NCBI GenBank assembly: GCA_024305405.1
Contig: JAKNDB010000085.1
Coordinates: 1,913,001 to 1,977,000 of the forward strand
Origin: Dirofilaria immitis
Lineage: Eukaryota; Nematoda; Chromadorea; Rhabditida; Onchocercidae
DNA: 64,000 nucleotides
Direction of reading: 5' to 3'
Of this stretch, positions 49,860-61,713 are shown one piece after another. Within the stretch, counting starts at the first letter, position 1; every line of letters begins with the position of its first letter. A program made the position numbers and the translations under genes. The notes beneath the pieces were generated by a model, which worked only from the letters and a program-made list of their open reading frames with translations, was not told the DNA's origin and did no database searches.

Positions 49860-52243
49860 TTAATAAAGTATAAAGAAATATTTTACTGCAAAAGAGTAAA
49901 CTAATATATAATGAACAAGTGATGAAATCATTTTATTATGCAAAAATTAATAATATCAATTGCAAAAAATATATCCATTTAATATCTCTCTGTTAAAAAA
50001 AAAAGCATAAATAAAATCTGAAGTGAAATTACAGGAAAAATGTATTACTGCTTTACATAAATTATTTTGAACAATGCAATATGGTAATTTAAATAAATTT
50101 TTTTGACATAAAGGATTAAACATTAGTTCTAAATATTGACCGAATAATCTCCTCTCTTCATTATTATACGTGGATTGTCATTTTTATTACACGTAGATTG
50201 CCACTCCTACCTCAAAAGCATATATAAGTACGATTCTTCAGGAACTTGTACAGTTAACAATGATAGCATGGAGTTTCATCATCAAATTCTCTTTTACCAT
50301 TTCATCCTGTAATATGATTCGTTGTAGATTGTTAACTGCTTTTTAGAATGTTGCATTATAAAAGATTTTGAAAGTTTACGATAAATGTATAAATAAGTAT
50401 TTCATTTTCCTACCAATTCAAAAAAATTCTTTCATCTTGTTTCCTTTTATTTCAAGAATATTTATTTACTTTTTAAATATACAAAATTCGTCTTACAATA
50501 TTTGCAGTAATCACTGTTAGAAAGAATTTGTCATATTTATAATTATAGTAGACATATGTGTTTTATTACAATGAATGTAAGATTATTATTTTTTCAATAT
50601 TAATAATTTAGAAAAATCATTTATTACAAGAAAATTCTCCTCTAAGCAATCATCAAATAGCAAGCGATATTATTTCTTCGATGAAATTTAATTTACTGTT
50701 AAATTTGAATAGTTTTCAGAATCAATGTGAAAGTATTATTGTAAGAATGAATTTCATCTGCTTCGTCATACTCTTTTTCAACTGTGCAACATTCAAATTA
50801 TCGTAAGTCAGTGCAATATTTCAAAGATTTCAAATTTTAAAACCATATCATATCAGTGATATAATTTATGAAAACGCAACTGCAACAAACAGAGCCATTG
50901 GATTTATCGATGCAAAAAAGCAATGAGGAAGAAATAAAATCGTTGAAATTATCAGTTCTAAAAAGAATGACGAACAATTAGCGAATTTATGGAATGTACC
51001 AGTTCCAGAAGCAGTTGAAGGAAATATTGAAAGGAGAAGCAGCATGGATAAAGAAAATTTAGGTAGTCACGCTGCTGTTCAGATTCGTGAGAGGCCATAT
51101 TTTTGTACGATATGCGAGAAAAGATTCACTCGGCCATCCCATCTCAAGATACATATGCGGATTCATACTAGTGAGAAGCCTTTCTCTTGTTCGGTATGCC
51201 AGAAAAAATTTATTGATTCATCCAATTTCAACAAACATATAAAGATTCATACCGGTCACCGCCTGTATCATTGTAGAATATGCGGGAAAAGTTTTTCTCG
51301 ATCATCCAGTCTGAACAGACATATGACGAATCTTCATGGCGTTAAGAAGCCGATTAATTCTGAGATGTTTGGGGAGAAAATTTTTATCCATTAAAATTTA
51401 AAGATGCACATGAAGAGAATTCATGTTGATATTAAATTGTAGAATTGTTCTAATACATGGAAATGAAAGTATATGTCATGCAAGTACACAATAAAAGTTT
51501 TTAGTTGGAAGAAAATTTCAAATTACATATAAAAATAATTCACATTAGAGAACGTGACTGTTAAACACATTTCAAATCAAAATAAATATATTTTTATTGG
51601 CAATTTCTGATCTTATAGATTATTTATTTACTCTATTGATTGAACTTTTGTATGCTTGCAGGACATATACCCTTTATTTTCATGTATTTCCATTTAATGA
51701 ATTTGTCATCCATTATTTTTGCCTTATATTCATAGTAGTTATTTGTTACTATTTTTAATATTGTTACTTATTACGAGCTACTGCATTTTTTTGTTTATAC
51801 TAAATTGCTTCCGGTTTTTCTTATCTATTTTGCTTCCATGAATAAAATTTTTCATTTTATGTTTACTTACACATTCACTGAAGAGTATTTGCATCATTAA
51901 CTTTTATTTACTGAAATATTCATAATATGCAAATTAATTTTGCTATTATTATATTATTGATAAGGTGGTTAAAAAGTGGTATTGTAAAACATTTTGCTTG
52001 AAATATTTCGATGATAATTAAAATATTGGCATCATGAAATTAATTAAGAAAATTTTACGATTCGTTTGAAAATTCCCGAAATGAATTTTCTATGCCATAA
52101 TTCATCAATACTATTTTAAATACAAGATACAAAAATAATTAGTTTGGAATGTATTAACTTGAATTCAATCAATTACACATTTACTTATATTTTACTATAA
52201 AATTGTTCATGTTAATTACGAATAGAAATAATTAGTGCACTAT
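49860..52243 (+). repeat. Zinc-finger repeat unit C
   Basis: Third unit, in the right arm. Its flanks match unit B (for example ATTTCATTTTCCTACC, where unit A has ATTTCCTACC), as expected from the inverted duplication. The interior around the ATG matches unit A instead; see the findings. Confidence 0.88.
50868..51394 (+). CDS. C2H2 zinc-finger protein, copy C (mosaic, frameshifted)
   Basis: Same protein type as copies A1 and B: PLDLS at residues 10-14, acidic N-terminal part, then three fingers. The frame breaks at the same five-A run as A1 (about 50962). The downstream ATG at 51044 gives a clean frame of 116 residues with CTICEKRFTRPSHLKIHM, FSCSVCQKKFIDSS and CRICGKSFSRSSSLNRHM. The tail INSEMFGEKIFIH has one more G than copy B (51373-51376), changing the last residues. 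The 5' half reads like A1 and the 3' half like B. Of the copies with this N-terminus it has the longest intact finger region. Confidence 0.75.
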
Positions 52244-53079
52244 TTGATTGGCACAAAAGTGAATAATTATTTTATTGTCTGAAATAATTTCGAAATAAAT
52301 TCAAGTTTTTTATTGGTGCTTCTGCTGCTGGACAGACTATTACTCAGGTCATTTGCGATTGGAATTCAAAAATATTGATCTAAAAAGAAATCATTCAGTT
52401 GAATAGAAAAATTGGAATGGGACAACTTCAAGCATGAAATTTTTGTAGTTTCGAACACCAATTTTTTATTCCAACTGCAAAGCCTACATATTTTCGGACC
52501 AGACGATGCAATTGAAACTTTAAAATGCGTTAGTACAGAATTAAAAAAGAATCACACACAAAAAAGAAATTCGTGCATCCAAAGCAAAACGTGTTTTACA
52601 CGCGAAAATTCATTTTAACATTGATTAATACACTAATTTATCGAAGTTTGTGTGTAGAAAACGAATTTATTTGGAGATTCCCATGGTAAGTTTAGCGGGC
52701 ATTTGAAGAAAGATGAGGTGTAGTGTTACCATCAGGTCGAGAGAAGTGTTTTATTATGATTTTTGTATCTTAATCATGAGTATATATTCAATTTTGAATA
52801 ATACAAAATATATTTAGTAGGAATGGTTTACAGCAAATTCATTTAAATAACAAGAGAAGCTGTACGAGATCTGTTTGCAGTGATCAACTAAAGAATTTTG
52901 CATGTGAATTAGTTTTTTAGATGTAAAAGAAAGGGTGTGATTTAGCCTGGATAAAGATAGCAAGAGACGCATAAAAAAGCGGAAAAATAACCTTAAAGAA
53001 TATAAAATTAGTTATATAATTCATTACATTTATTTACATTTTATACGATTTATTTGTTTAGCGAAATTTAATATTTGCG
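52244..53079. other. Flank of the right arm; no gene supported
   Basis: 52260-52400 matches 26735-26885 in reverse. The plus-strand frame at 52412-52618 is open but has no splice partner or resemblance. The rest is unassigned AT-rich DNA. Confidence 0.5.
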
Positions 53080-53475
53080 ACAGCATATATCCTATATAAA
53101 TGTTTAAAAAAATTAGACCGAAGTTGAAACTGCAATTGAAGGCGAGGACAGGGAAACAGCATCGATACAAAAGTTGAAGCTAGGACAGGAAACAGCATCG
53201 ATACAAAAGTTGAAGCTAGGACAGGGAAACAGCATCGATACAAAGTTGAAGCTAGGACAGGGAAACAGTATCGATACAAAGTTGAAGGCGAGGACAGGAA
53301 ACAGCATCGATACAAAAGTTGAAGCTAGGACAGGGAAACAACATTGATACAAAAGTTGTTTCTCAGTATGCTGGAGCTAATGAGCATAGTAGCGAGCATA
53401 AATATGTAATAGCAGATAATGACATCAGTGTGGTTGCAAATAAAGCTGGAAGTGAAAAATATGGCATAAAAAAGT
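53080..53475 (+). CDS. Possible repeat protein over a minisatellite
   Basis: A plus-strand frame stays open over about five repeat units (ETASIQKLKLGQ, GNSIDTKLKLGQ, GNSIDTKVEARTG). After one frame change near 53337 it continues as VVSQYAGANEHSSEHKY to a TGA at 53473-53475. No upstream exon, start codon or known family was identified. The minus strand is also open over the repeats, so openness alone proves little. Confidence 0.25.
53119..53357. repeat. Minisatellite, 36-37 bp unit, about six copies
   Basis: Unit AGTTGAAGCTAGGACAGGGA plus AACAGCATCGATACAAA. Copies vary by single bases and by 36 or 37 length, with variant GAAGGCGAGG in the first and fifth copies. Confidence 0.96.
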
Positions 53476-54186
53476 GATTTAAATCGAACTTTGTTATAGC
53501 AACTGAAAAAAGCTATAAAAATAAGGCATTGCTTTTTTAAAGACTTAATAATTTTTGTTTGTTTATAAATTATAAATCTATTCAAGGAATATAATAAACA
53601 AGTGAATGAACTTTTTACTAAACTAGAGTATAAATTGTCACCGAATTAGTCAATTTTTGTATGAAGCATACAGTATGATAATTATTTGGCGAAATAAACA
53701 AATTAAAATATTTGAAGTAACAAAACTTATGAATTTATTGTTGAAAATTAGCATTTGCTTAATACAGTATGTATATAACGAATAATTGTGCAAAGCCAAT
53801 AATCATAAAATTTCAAAAGTAATAGTACATTTTCATTTACTTTGACTTAGTTTTCTGACATTTTTAGCTTCATTAATTATTATTATTTCAGCGATTAAAT
53901 AGCTTCAACAGATATATTAATAGATTTATTCATTATTTCGTTTTCGTTTTCTTTTTTCCAAGAAATAATTTGTATTTATAAACATTTCTTTGAATCATCT
54001 TAATTAATGCAACTGAAATAAACCTTTCGTGCACTGAAGTTTATGAGCAAACTATATGGATCATTTCAATTCCTCTCTTACTCTTCAGTTGTCGGACCAT
54101 TATATTTACTGGAAAAGATCAAACAAATCTATAAAATTTAACTTGACTCAACTAGTTGCAACTGTAAACTGATTTCTACAACATAA
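53476..54186. other. Intergenic, nothing recognised
   Basis: AT-rich DNA between the minisatellite and the fourth receptor. Confidence 0.5.
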
Positions 54187-55150
54187 TGTTTGAAAGCCTT
54201 TTCTTTGAAGATATTGATCCCAATAAATTATGTTGTATTGGTAACTATTCCATTCAATTTTTTTATTATTATTCATATTCAATCTTATCAATGGTCAACT
54301 ATTTAAATTATTTGAGCTCACATTAAAATTATGGTAAAAAAAAAAAGTTGAAAAGCATTAAATATTTATAAGCATTTAAATATTGAAAAACAGTTACAAT
54401 TCAAACAGTTACAATTCTTCTGATGTTGAATTTTATAAAATTATTTTATTGTATTGAAGAACAATACCATCATAAACATCAATTGTCTGGACAGATCAAT
54501 AATAATAGCATATGCAACTATAGCTGATTTCTACGGCATAACTATACTATAAATCACATGTACGAAATCGTCTTTCCGTAATGCGCTTAGAATTATATGC
54601 AGCAGTATTCTAATACGCAATTTGCAAACCATATTTGTACACTTCTGTGGTGCACCATTATTTTGTGCATTGCGTTTTATGAAGAAAATTTCTTACTTTT
54701 TCATTCCTATCTCACTTAAAAAATTTCATTTAACGAAATTTCAAACATTATTGTTACCTCGATTGTTCTTTGTACGGCCTTTTTGTACTTGTGAATTGAT
54801 AGGCCTTTTTGTACTTGTGAATTGATAGGCCTTTTTGTACTTGTGAATTGATAGGCCTTTTTGTACTTGTGAATGGAAGGCGATTTGGATCACTTCTCAT
54901 GTACTTTCCTTTACGTGACACAAGAAATTATGGTCACAATCTATGCTCTCAAAATTATAATTTTTGCTTGGATATGTCCAATGGTGTTGCTGTAATCGCA
55001 AGGAGAAAAGAATCAGTGATTCTTTTGTTATGGATTTAACATGCTGGAAGTATGTACATGCTTATTTGTACAATGTAAATGAGCTAAAATTGTGCGCCTA
55101 TTGTTCCTATGTGAGTTCTAAAAAGAGTTCCATTCATAAGCAATAATAAA
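54187..55150 (+). pseudogene. Receptor-like gene 4, decayed
   Basis: Resembles receptors 2 and 3 exon by exon but is broken. 54187-54240 gives a first exon (MFESLFFEDIDPNKLCCI, ending at GGTAACT). 54540-54670 resembles the TM2 exon (FVHFCGAPLF). 54750-54890 is an exon 3 relic with GLFVLVNGRRFGSLL, followed by LNISNGVAV-like TM4 DNA to about 55000. Stops are frequent, and a 26-bp tandem expansion sits in exon 3. No TM5-TM7 exons found. Confidence 0.7.
54776..54879. repeat. Tandem repeat, 26-bp period, four copies
   Basis: GGCCTTTTTGTACTTGTGAA plus TTGATA repeats at 54776, 54802, 54828 and 54854. The last copy runs into GAATGGAAGGCG. The period is not a multiple of three, so the expansion ended the reading frame. 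Confidence 0.97.
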
Positions 55151-56685
55151 GGCGCTATTTCTGTGCATCAGAATCTTCCACTTACGCAAAAAAGAGGGTC
55201 CTAAATACCAAAGATATTTTCGTAACTAATTACCATGTCGGGAATTATTTGGTCTCCCTATTTTTGTGTTATGATATCGTTTCATTGATACTGTAATTGC
55301 TGCATTCATTAGTATATTAACAAATTTATCGTAATAAAGGCTTAACACTGAAGTTTGAGGTTCGTTCCTAAGTGGGTGAAATAAGAAAATTGAAGAAATC
55401 TGTGGGAACTGAGAAGCATTCACTCTTTCAATTTTGCCACAATCAGAGAGAAAACGTCAACAAAAGATTTGGGGCCTGAGCCGGTGGGGAAAGACAGGGA
55501 CAAAAAGTGGGAGGTAATGGGAAGTGAAATTTCAACTAGAAGAATGAGAAAGAAGGATAGGAAGTCTGTGTCCTAGCTTATCAGAACGAATTTGAATAAG
55601 CTTGCGTCAGAAATTAAATTGGTAATAGAGAAAGCAGAGAATATTTGCGTCGAAAAAATACAACAATTGAAGAAAACAAGTCGATTTCACTAGAAAGAAA
55701 AAGAATGCTCATGAATTGACATCTAAAAATAATTGATGGAATCATCTCCAAATAAGTGCGTTGTAAAAGGGATGGAAAGAAGAATTACGGTCTGTCAAAG
55801 AAGAAGATGTGAATTATGAGATCGACTTATATGAGTCCTATTTCGGACACAGAAGAATGTTTATTTAGCAGTTGTCACAAAATGCATTATGTTCGGATCT
55901 TTGTAATAGAATAATTAAACCGAATTCGTCCATTTCAGCGAGTAAATTTTTTTGATTCGACTATGCTTGTTTATATGCGTTCGTATGCACAAAATACAAA
56001 ATTTCTTCAGAGCAAATTGTGCTTTGCTTATTGGCAACTGTTGATTATATTTAAAACATCGGTGCCATTATGAGTGAAAATTAATAAAACAGAAAACTTC
56101 GAGAATCTTATTTAAGAAATGATGTAATAAGAGTGAATGATGGAATACTAGTATAAAACTTAGATCACATAAAAATTGAAGAGATTATGGATTATGTCTA
56201 CTTTTACATTTCAAAATTGCTTAAGACTTTAACATTTTAAAGTTTGATGGGATAATATTAACAGTTTTTTATGATAATATTAATCATTTGCAGAGTTCAA
56301 ATCTGTTCATATTGAGTAAGAATAGAAATTGGTTTTAGACATGATGAAAATATCAATAGTTGGGTCACTAAACATTGAATCTCAATCCAATCTTGCTCGT
56401 CATTTGAGAGCTGCGAAATCCTAGCATTTATTTGCATAACTTTTATAATCAAAGTAATAGATTTATGCAAATTTAATAATACATTTGCAGTGGTAAAATA
56501 ACAATAAAATTTTGATAGATTTTTATGAATGAATTTTTATTTTAGAAGAAAAATAAAACATAAAAGAAATAAATTCATTTTTCCTTAAGTGTTTACAAAA
56601 GTTATTATTCTTTCTTTTTACAAATTAGCATAATCTGGCTGAATATATTACTTATGATTATAGATTCAGTATTTTCCAGATTTTA
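55151..56685. other. Unassigned; possible decayed coding stretch at 55380-55860
   Basis: 55440-55860 is richer in G and A than its surroundings and reads, in shifting frames, as charged peptide (NKLASEIKLVIEKAENICVE, then LRSVKEEDVNYEIDLYESYF). This suggests an old coding fragment of unknown family. The remainder is ordinary AT-rich DNA. Confidence 0.35.
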
Positions 56686-59437
56686 CTATTTGCGACTTTG
56701 AATATTCTGAACTTCATCAGGTTTACCCCTTTCTTCTACTTTCACAATTTCCTCTTCTGGTACCGTTTCTGGTAATTGGTCAGCGGCAATAGTTTTAACA
56801 ATTACAGGTGTCATACAATGTATACTAACATGCAACTGCGGATCGATATATAAACTAGTTGCAGATTTCACATTGTGACAGTTACTCGACCAAATAGTTA
56901 AAATTTGATTAGATGCAAACATGAAATGACCTTTTTCGTGCGGTGTACGCGTACGTATGATCAATTTTATTTGTAGTTGTTTTATAAACTCTTCGATTGC
57001 TTTCAAACCAAAAAGATGACCCCTGCCACCTATAAAAAATTATGTAAAAAATTTGAAATTTTATTAGAAATTTCATTAGTCAATTTTTAATTTTAACTTG
57101 AAAACAGTGTAGTTTGTCAAATAATTTAGAATGAAATAATTTTTTTTTTTTAATTCAATAGTTTTATTTTACAGAGAAACCCTAATTTAATTGCGGCATT
57201 TAATTTTTCTAATTTACCCATTAACATTATTGTTGGTCTTTTACCGTTCTTTATAATTTACCAGGTAAACAAAAGTGACGAAATTATCCCAATTATATCA
57301 AACTTTTGAGTAAACAAACTTATGTGTAACCTAGCTTTGAAAATGAGTAATGCACTGCTTAACAATTTATGCTTATATATTAATATTGAATGAAAAGTTA
57401 TTTTCGTCAGTATTATTAAAATTATAAAAGAGACTAAAAATTTCAATACCTTTAAAGACCTAAAATCTGATTTATAGCGTAAAGTAGATTTATAATTACT
57501 ATAATATTTTATTCAATGCTAGATCTAATTGACCTTTGATTTTTTGAAATGTTTCAACATCAGTACTAGGCATTCCGAGTATTAAATCGTATGGAATTTG
57601 ACAATCCCACTTCAACAATGGCCTTTCAATTTCCTTTATTGCATTGAGATTCTTCAACTAAAATTTTTTAATTTGTACAATCATGCAGTCAATTATAGAA
57701 AATAAATTTTCTAAATAATTTTAGAATTTTTAAATACATCAGTGCTACTATTTTTATTTCAAATATGCTTCTCGTTTTTAGAAATTTTTTTTTTTTAAAT
57801 AAATGGTAATAATGGCAGCAAAAAATGCATCCACTAACTCGCGAACTAATACCGGAGTGCACAGCAAAAATTTTATTGCCAATCACTGCAGCAATAGGCA
57901 TTTCAGAGCAGATTCGTGTGATGAAAGCAGATAGTACTTTATTTAGCCTAACCGGAAAACGATTTCGAATTTGAAAAGGAAAAATTCCGTCGCTCCACGT
58001 AGCATGTAAATATGATGGGGTGTCGTTAGCTGCAAATTTAGAATTCTGAAACTACTACCTTTTCTAGGTCACATACAGTTATTTGCAAATCAATTATAAT
58101 AACCCATTATACATTTCTTCATCGAATGAATATATAATATTAACTGTTTGTTTTCATTATGCATAAAATTAACAATATATTAGGCGAAAAAATTCCAACT
58201 TCTTGAGAATTTCATTTAAAATTCAATACATTGTTTAAAATTTTCAAAAAATACTTTGTATGCTGCCAGAAATGCTAATGTTTCAATAGATTCAGCACAT
58301 TCTTCATCAATAATACCGCCTAGAAAAAGATATCGGCGTTTTGGTGGATAGCCATATAATTGGAACCATCGTAATAAGTCAGAATATCTTTAAAAATTGT
58401 TTAGATTGAAATACATTCATAAATACCATTTAACACTGTGATGCTAAGATTAATTAAGTATTTATTGCTGTCGGTATTTTTAAACCTTAAATTATGATAT
58501 TTTGACAGAATGAAAAGGAATGTAAGAAAAACTCGCCGACCGCGGAGTTCTCCGATTACGACGACATCAGCTGTTATTTCTAGCAGTGAATTTTCTATAC
58601 GTAAAATTTCGCTTAACTGTAAAAAATATGTTATACTAAACTCACATATTTACAAAAATTTGAAAAATTTGAATTGGTTTACTTTACACCAAAAAGTAAT
58701 TCAAAAATGAAATAAGAGAATAAAAATTAAATTTGAAATAAACTCGAAATATAATAGCTTCGGAACACAATTTTTCCCGAAAATCTTTCAATCATATTTT
58801 TCAAAATATAAAATTTTACATCTGACAAAAGTTCATATAATTCACTTCCTTCAATATCAAAGAATCCGGGTCCCTGCTCGATCATACGAATTAGGAGGCT
58901 TTCAAATTTGGTTGGCTCAGTACGGACAATCTAAATCAACAAAAGTTCCAATTTAAATTTCTTGTCATAACAAAAAATCGCAAGAATTCGTAAATTTCCT
59001 AGTAATTGCAAATAGAGCTTTTTTTTTTGTCCAGTAGTTCTTTTAAATTAATTAAATCATGAAATTGTATTCATTTTCTAATTATTCAATTTGCTTTCAC
59101 TATTAATTTCACTCTCTTTGATTTACCATATAAAAACTTGGAGATATTACTACACTATATCATATGAAGAGAAGAATTAATAAACTTATATTAGGTAAAC
59201 AATTCAATAAATGATCGAGAAAAGCTTTACTTAAAAAAATACCACAGCATAATCAAAACCCAGTGATTCATGAACTTCATAGCTCACGTAAGTGATCGAT
59301 TCTACAGGTGTCGCAACTATCTTTTCTTCTTTGTTACCTTTATATTCTGCCAACGCTTTCATAACTTCTGCAAATTCTTCAATATTTAAACATCCGTCGA
59401 GTGGTTCACCAGATTTCTGTAAACTTTTCATATGCAT
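56686..59437 (-). CDS. PP1-like serine/threonine phosphatase fold, probably inactive
   Basis: Minus-strand gene. Exons: 59437-59243 (start MHMKSLQKSGEPLDG chosen as first in-frame ATG), 58930-58743 (FESLLIRMIEQGPGFFDIEG, like the PP1 N-terminal helix), about 58619-58542 (NSLLEITADVVVIGELRGRR), about 58390-58235 (WFQLYGYPPKRRYLFLGGII then ESIETLAFLAAYK), about 58035-57850 (MPIAAVIGNKIFAVHSGIS), about 57660-57530, and 57029-56686. The order follows PP1 throughout. Metal and active-site motifs are lost: GDIHG is GELRG, GDYVDRG is GGIIDEE, the LRGNHE region is ANDTPSYLH, HGG is HSG, RAHQ is RTRTPH, and SAPNYCG is SSNCHN. The product should therefore bind but not hydrolyse phospho-substrates, perhaps as a scaffold. 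An acidic tail (ETVPEEEIVKVEERGKP) follows. Exon ends are approximate. Confidence 0.8.
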
Positions 59438-59620
59438 TTGTTAAAGACTTCAATAACATACTTTATTGTTCATTAAGAATCCTTTTATTTCTAATTATTA
59501 TATGAATTTCATTAAGAATAATTTCTTGCCAAAATTTTTCTCATAAAGCGTAATTCCGCACAAATTTTTTCCAAAAATCTGCGTAATTTTTGTAAATCAA
59601 ATTCTTTTTTGAATTTAATT

Positions 59621-61028
59621 TTACTTTTTAAATTTATTTTTTTGCAAAAATTTAAAAAACAATTGAACATTACTGGTGCTAAATGTTGGAATATTATTCC
59701 TTCCTTTTTGTGGTAAGGCTGTATCAAATTTCGGATTGTATTCAATTTCTCTGTATGCCGTAACCATCCATTTATGAATAAATGTTGATGCTATAGGATA
59801 AATGGTAAAAATAAATAGGACAAATGGCGTTAGCAAATGAGCCAAGGTTTTCATACCCGGTAGAAATTTGAATTTTCTTTTCTGTAATTAAAAAAGATAT
59901 CTACGTTTTTAATAAGAGCTGAAAATTATGAGATATTGGTTGAAGAATTTTATTGTCTTGAAAACATTTTCAATGATATGACTGGGCCTTACTTAATAAT
60001 AAAGCTATTTCACACATTAATTAAATGATAAAAATGACAATTTTTAAAGACAAATATAAGAGTTAATAAATATTTGAAGGCAGTGAACTATGATTTTTCA
60101 TCTAATTGCATTTGTTTTAATGAGGAAATTTAATTACAAATACTTCAGTACAAAGAAAGCGGAATTAGAAAATATAAAAACAGCTTGACTTCCTTAGTCA
60201 TTTATAAAAACAAACTAACAGTAATAACGAAAATTGGCATTTGCTCCCAGTTACAGCGATTATGCAAACAACACTTAATATCATGAGTTAAATTACTCAG
60301 TAGGCACCATTTACGATTTAAAAGTAGTCCTGGACAATGTTGTTTGCACCAACCCTTCATATCACAACGAAAACTGAATCGTAGATTGTTTGATCCGAAA
60401 AAAATTTCTATTTTGTTTTCAATCGAATTTTAATTTAAATTTTCTTATGTTTCAAATGCTTCAACAGCAGAATAATTTTGACTTAAAAATTGTCATTTTT
60501 AAAATGATTTAAATTTTCTCTAATCGTTGTTTTTATTTTTTATTATTTAAAATTCCAAAAAATTCAATGATTCTACATAAAATATAAAAACTTTTACAAT
60601 CAAAAGATTTTACATAAAAATAAATTTTAGATGAAGAATTTTATAAGCAAAACAAGCAAAGGAAGGATTTTATTCAATATTCAAATTTTAAAATCAGAAG
60701 AGACTATAATTTATAATGTTAAATAGGAATAATATCAGCGTTAATTTATATCTAAAAATTATGGAGAAAAAATAATATGATAATAATATGGCTGCACTTT
60801 TCTAAACAATGAATTAGAGGAAAATAATAAGCTTTCATATTTCTACGATTCGCAATCTATTTGATTAATAGATTGAATCATTTACTTCATGCTACGCATT
60901 GCGATACACATTGCATTTTTTGAACATACTAATGGGATATATTCATTACCGCATTGTTTTGATGACCGTACAATAGGTAAAATGGCAATACTAAATATTA
61001 GAACGATGAAACAGCCGCTCAGAACCAT
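59621..61028 (-). CDS. Secreted or membrane cysteine-rich protein
   Basis: Three minus-strand exons. 61028-60886: ATG with a signal peptide (MVLSGCFIVLIFSIAILPIV), then CGNEYIPLVCSKNAMCIAM. About 60407-60229: CDMKGWCKQHCPG, KWC, DIKCCLHNRC, a spacing C-x5-C-x3-C-x9-C-x12-CC-x4-C. About 59881-59674: a hydrophobic segment (HLLTPFVLFIFTIYPIAS), then EYNPKFDTALPQKG. Without a further splice the frame stops at 59621. The exon 1/exon 2 join is off by one base next to a seven-T run. Type I or tail-anchored membrane topology is possible. I know no family with this pattern. It is divergently placed to the channel gene, with about 690 bases between starts. It could instead continue into the gene downstream, but the phases do not fit. 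Confidence 0.5.
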
Positions 61029-61713
61029 TTTCTCTATGCAATGACTACTTCGAAGTTTAATTTATTATCAACTTTATATGAATTCATTATGTAACTTCCT
61101 GAACAAAATGCAAAAGTCGCAAAAAGCATCAAGCTTATCATAATAAGACTTACTAAGAGAAAATCTGCTAAAAATAATAGGAACAGATGAGCTTAAAACA
61201 ATAGCTAGGAATCCTAGAAGTATCAGCAAAGTTAGTTTAGCAGTAATCAGTTAATAGTTGTATTCACTTTTTAGAAAGAAATGACGAATTATGGAAATTT
61301 GAAACAAATATTAGTTAGTCTAACTAAATTGATCTCACTTAATAATAATTAATTCAAATTGAAAATCAAAATTTTCTTAATTGCTACTTTAATTACTATA
61401 TGTGCTAAAAAGTATATATAATCTTAACAATGTAAGGATAAGGTGTTAAAAATAAATAAATTTAAAACAAATCCATTTGCAAATTTGCAATATACTTTAT
61501 GCTTTTTATAATAACAAATAATTTTGTAATTTTAAAATTTTTCTTTACTTCACTTGCTAAACTTCATGGATATATTGTTTATACAATAGAATAGTTGTAA
61601 TAATGGATGATGGCATCATTTCTTCTTTAAACATATCAAATTTCATAAACTCTCGAAATCGCCAATGTATCAAAATCAATGAATTTGTTGTAGAATTTTC
61701 TATCACGTTTGGA
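61029..61713. other. Shared upstream region of two divergent genes
   Basis: Between the start of the cysteine-rich gene (-) and that of the channel subunit (+). AT-rich; no element recognised. The overlapping open frames at 61557-61788 on both strands are not supported as coding before the ATG at 61714. Confidence 0.5.

Larger units (their letters stand above)
46669..52243. repeat. Large inverted duplication, right arm
   Basis: Reverse complement of 23357-30113, about 1.2 kb shorter because left-arm bases 26010-27298 are replaced here by 49487-49605. The inner end at 46669 cuts receptor 1 exon 2 after its first ten bases. Contents in order: antisense receptor exon 1 copy, dead receptor exons (+), and zinc-finger unit C (+). 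Confidence 0.92.

Noticed and set aside
53058..53352. Minus-strand CCFPVLAS-repeat frames
   Set aside because: Repeat translation on the strand opposite the non-repetitive open tail, with no signal peptide, start context or splice partner.
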